The notes under the pieces were generated by a model. That model had not been told where the DNA came from. It searched no databases and was given only the letters and a program-made list of their open reading frames with translations. The translations under genes were made by a program, and so were the position numbers. Below are positions 5,922 to 7,449 of a DNA stretch of 7,449 nucleotides, in pieces (position 1 is the stretch's first letter; each line of letters starts with the position of its first letter). Location of the stretch: the NCBI GenBank assembly GCA_013695505.1, contig JACDAH010000032.1:1-7449 (forward strand), in the 5' to 3' direction. The stretch comes from Chloroflexota bacterium (GTDB taxonomy: Bacteria; Chloroflexota; Limnocylindria; Limnocylindrales; CSP1-4).

Positions 5922-7449
5922 TCACGTGCGAGTGTCGGCTCCAGCCCCCGATCGAGTCGCACGGCCGCCCCCGCCGCCCGCGTTCATGCTGGCTCCGTCC
6001 GCACGCGCGACGGCCGATTTGGCCTCGGCGAGTCGGGCGAGCATCGGTAACGCGCCCAACCGTCGGAGCGTTACCTCCGCTTCGTCAACCGCTTCCTGAA
6101 GCTCATAGGCGGTGGTTCCGAGAACCTTCACAGCGCTGATCGCAACGACTGCGCGTTCATACTCCAGGCCCAGATCCCGCAGGCTGCGGAGTGCTTCCAG
6201 GAACTGGGCAACCGACTCGCCCCGACGTCCTTCGAGCGCTGCGATGGCCGCATCCATTTCGCACTTTGAAGCGGCGGGCACCCGGCCTGGCATGGGGTCG
6301 ATCAGGGTGCGCGCCTCGCGCAACGCGAGGAGATCCCCGAGCCAAGCAGCGGCTCGGGCGGCTTGCGGAAGGGCGCTGCTGTCAGGAGCCGCATTGGTCC
6401 GAAAGGCGCCCATCGAGAGGAGGTACGACGCATCGACGTCGCCGCGAGCCAAGGCCAGTGCGCCGCGAATCTCATCGACAGCGGCATGGGCCTGAATCAT
6501 GGTCACGTCACCGAGCGCGGCTGCGCTCGCGTCGATCACGCCGTCCACCTGGGCGCCGTGTTCTCCGCGCAGGCCACGAAGCTGCGCATCCCGGAGCCTG
6601 GTCACTTGATCTTGGGAGCTCAGGCCCGCCGGCTGAGCTTCGGATAGCGTGGCAGCCGCCCAGTCCCACTCGCCCATCCGGATTGCGACGTCGATGGCGT
6701 TGCCCAGGAGATAGAAGCCGTGCCCGCGGTAACCGAGGTGGCGGGCCAGTTCATAGCCGTCCCGGGCCGCCGCAAATGCGAGCGACGGATCATCGGCCGC
6801 GGCGGCGAAGCTGAGATTGACTCTCGCTCGCAGTTCGACCGCGGGAAGACGATGAGAGGAGCTGACGCTCACCGCGCCGACGAGGGTCACGATCGCTTCC
6901 CGAAGCCGGCCCACCGACGCCAACGCAGCCCCACGGGTGACCAGTAGCTGCATCGTTTCCCACAGCAGCTCGAGCTTTTCGGCGGTCGGCAAGGCCTGGT
7001 TGACGACGGCGTTCGCCTTGTCGTATTCGCCCAAAAGCGAGTAGCTCCGCGCCAGCTCAGCATCGAGCCGCACGAACTCTGAAGTCCCTACGAGATCCGC
7101 GAACTCGGAGCGGACCGTCTCCATCAGCTCGACGCCTTCTGTCACGCGCCCGAGGATGTTGCGCGCCGTTGCATACAGGACCGACGCATCGAGGGTGCGC
7201 CGGCGATCGGTGCCCTGTCGAGCCAGTTCCAGGGCACGACCGAAGTGAACGGTGGGCTCATCTGTTAAGGCGGCGTACATCGCCGCGTCGCCCGCCATCG
7301 TCCGGAGGGAGAACTCATCGCCAGGATCGGTGGCTATTTCGAGTGCCTGGCTGAGATAGTGGACAGCCTGGGCGAATGAGCCCAGGGACCTCGCCCGTTC
7401 GGCCGCAGCCCGCAGTGCGACCCGAGCCTGCGCGGCGACAGCCTCACCC
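5922..7449 (-). CDS. C-terminal TPR region of a large signalling protein, probably cyclase/AAA-ATPase/TPR type (partial)
   Basis: The frame is open to the right edge (508 residues inside), so the N-terminus is outside the window; the internal ATG at 7298 is not the start. The visible part is alpha-helical and repetitive, with TPR-like pairs such as FAQAVHYLSQALEIA, GEYDKANAVVNQALPTAEKL and GRLREAIVTL. Alanine- and leucine-rich repeats continue to near the end, where EYERAVVAISAVKVLG and a final predicted helix precede a Gly-rich tail (GGGGG). This style is what I know from the tails of bacterial proteins with an N-terminal class III cyclase, an AAA/NB-ARC ATPase and a long TPR array. A LuxR-type ATPase regulator is the main alternative. 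No catalytic motif can be seen in the window. The gene faces the mobile-element remnant and ends 131 bases from it; the frame is intact. Confidence 0.7.
   Translation of the reverse strand, partial: GEAVAAQARVALRAAAERARSLGSFAQAVHYLSQALEIATDPGDEFSLRTMAGDAAMYAALTDEPTVHFGRALELARQGTDRRRTLDASVLYATARNILGRVTEGVELMETVRSEFADLVGTSEFVRLDAELARSYSLLGEYDKANAVVNQALPTAEKLELLWETMQLLVTRGAALASVGRLREAIVTLVGAVSVSSSHRLPAVELRARVNLSFAAAADDPSLAFAAARDGYELARHLGYRGHGFYLLGNAIDVAIRMGEWDWAAATLSEAQPAGLSSQDQVTRLRDAQLRGLRGEHGAQVDGVIDASAAALGDVTMIQAHAAVDEIRGALALARGDVDASYLLSMGAFRTNAAPDSSALPQAARAAAWLGDLLALREARTLIDPMPGRVPAASKCEMDAAIAALEGRRGESVAQFLEALRSLRDLGLEYERAVVAISAVKVLGTTAYELQEAVDEAEVTLRRLGALPMLARLAEAKSAVARADGASMNAGGGGGRATRSGAGADTRT

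Overview
The window is high-GC bacterial DNA (roughly 70% G+C by eye) with long antisense open frames. Its gene families are a Tat-type lipoprotein glycosidase of the NagZ/LpqI kind, a six-helix membrane adenylate cyclase, and large TPR proteins of the cyclase-ATPase-TPR type. Together they suggest a Chloroflexota or Actinomycetota genome. I lean towards Chloroflexota (Limnocylindria-like), but this is inference from protein style, not proof.

Layout. Bases 1-37 hold the first codons of a leftward gene that starts with a signal-peptide-like sequence behind a strong GGAGGAG site. A short divergent promoter region with a 7-bp inverted repeat follows. At 162-1463 (+) is a secreted family 3 glycoside hydrolase (beta-N-acetylhexosaminidase type). 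It converges on a class III adenylate cyclase with an N-terminal membrane domain at 1579-2889 (-); the 115-bp gap holds a 10-bp tandem repeat and a small hairpin. Divergent from the cyclase, 3060-4141 (+) is a TPR protein. It resembles only the C-terminal part of a large ATPase-TPR regulator and carries a frameshift near 3788, so I call it a pseudogene.

A tRNA-Arg(CCG) lies at 4303-4378 (+). The 3' end of a leftward serine recombinase gene runs antisense into it. The recombinase has lost its N-terminal catalytic segment and has an internal frame break near 4930. Upstream of it on the same strand is a RuvC-like phage nuclease with no C-terminal half, and before that the tail of another small phage-like frame joined by a GTGA overlap. 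I read 4314-5790 as the eroded remnant of a prophage or integrative element that used the tRNA as its target.

From 5922 to the right edge (-) is the C-terminal 508 residues of a large TPR protein, probably the tail of a cyclase/AAA-ATPase/TPR signalling protein whose N-terminus lies outside the window.

Working together: the intact functions visible are cell-wall amino-sugar hydrolysis, cAMP synthesis and tRNA-Arg. Nothing links them into one operon. I see no convincing new defence or metabolic system. The most unusual points are the tRNA-overlapping recombinase scar, a possible 49-bp micro-inversion in the RuvC gene, and the altered catalytic loop of the GH3 enzyme.
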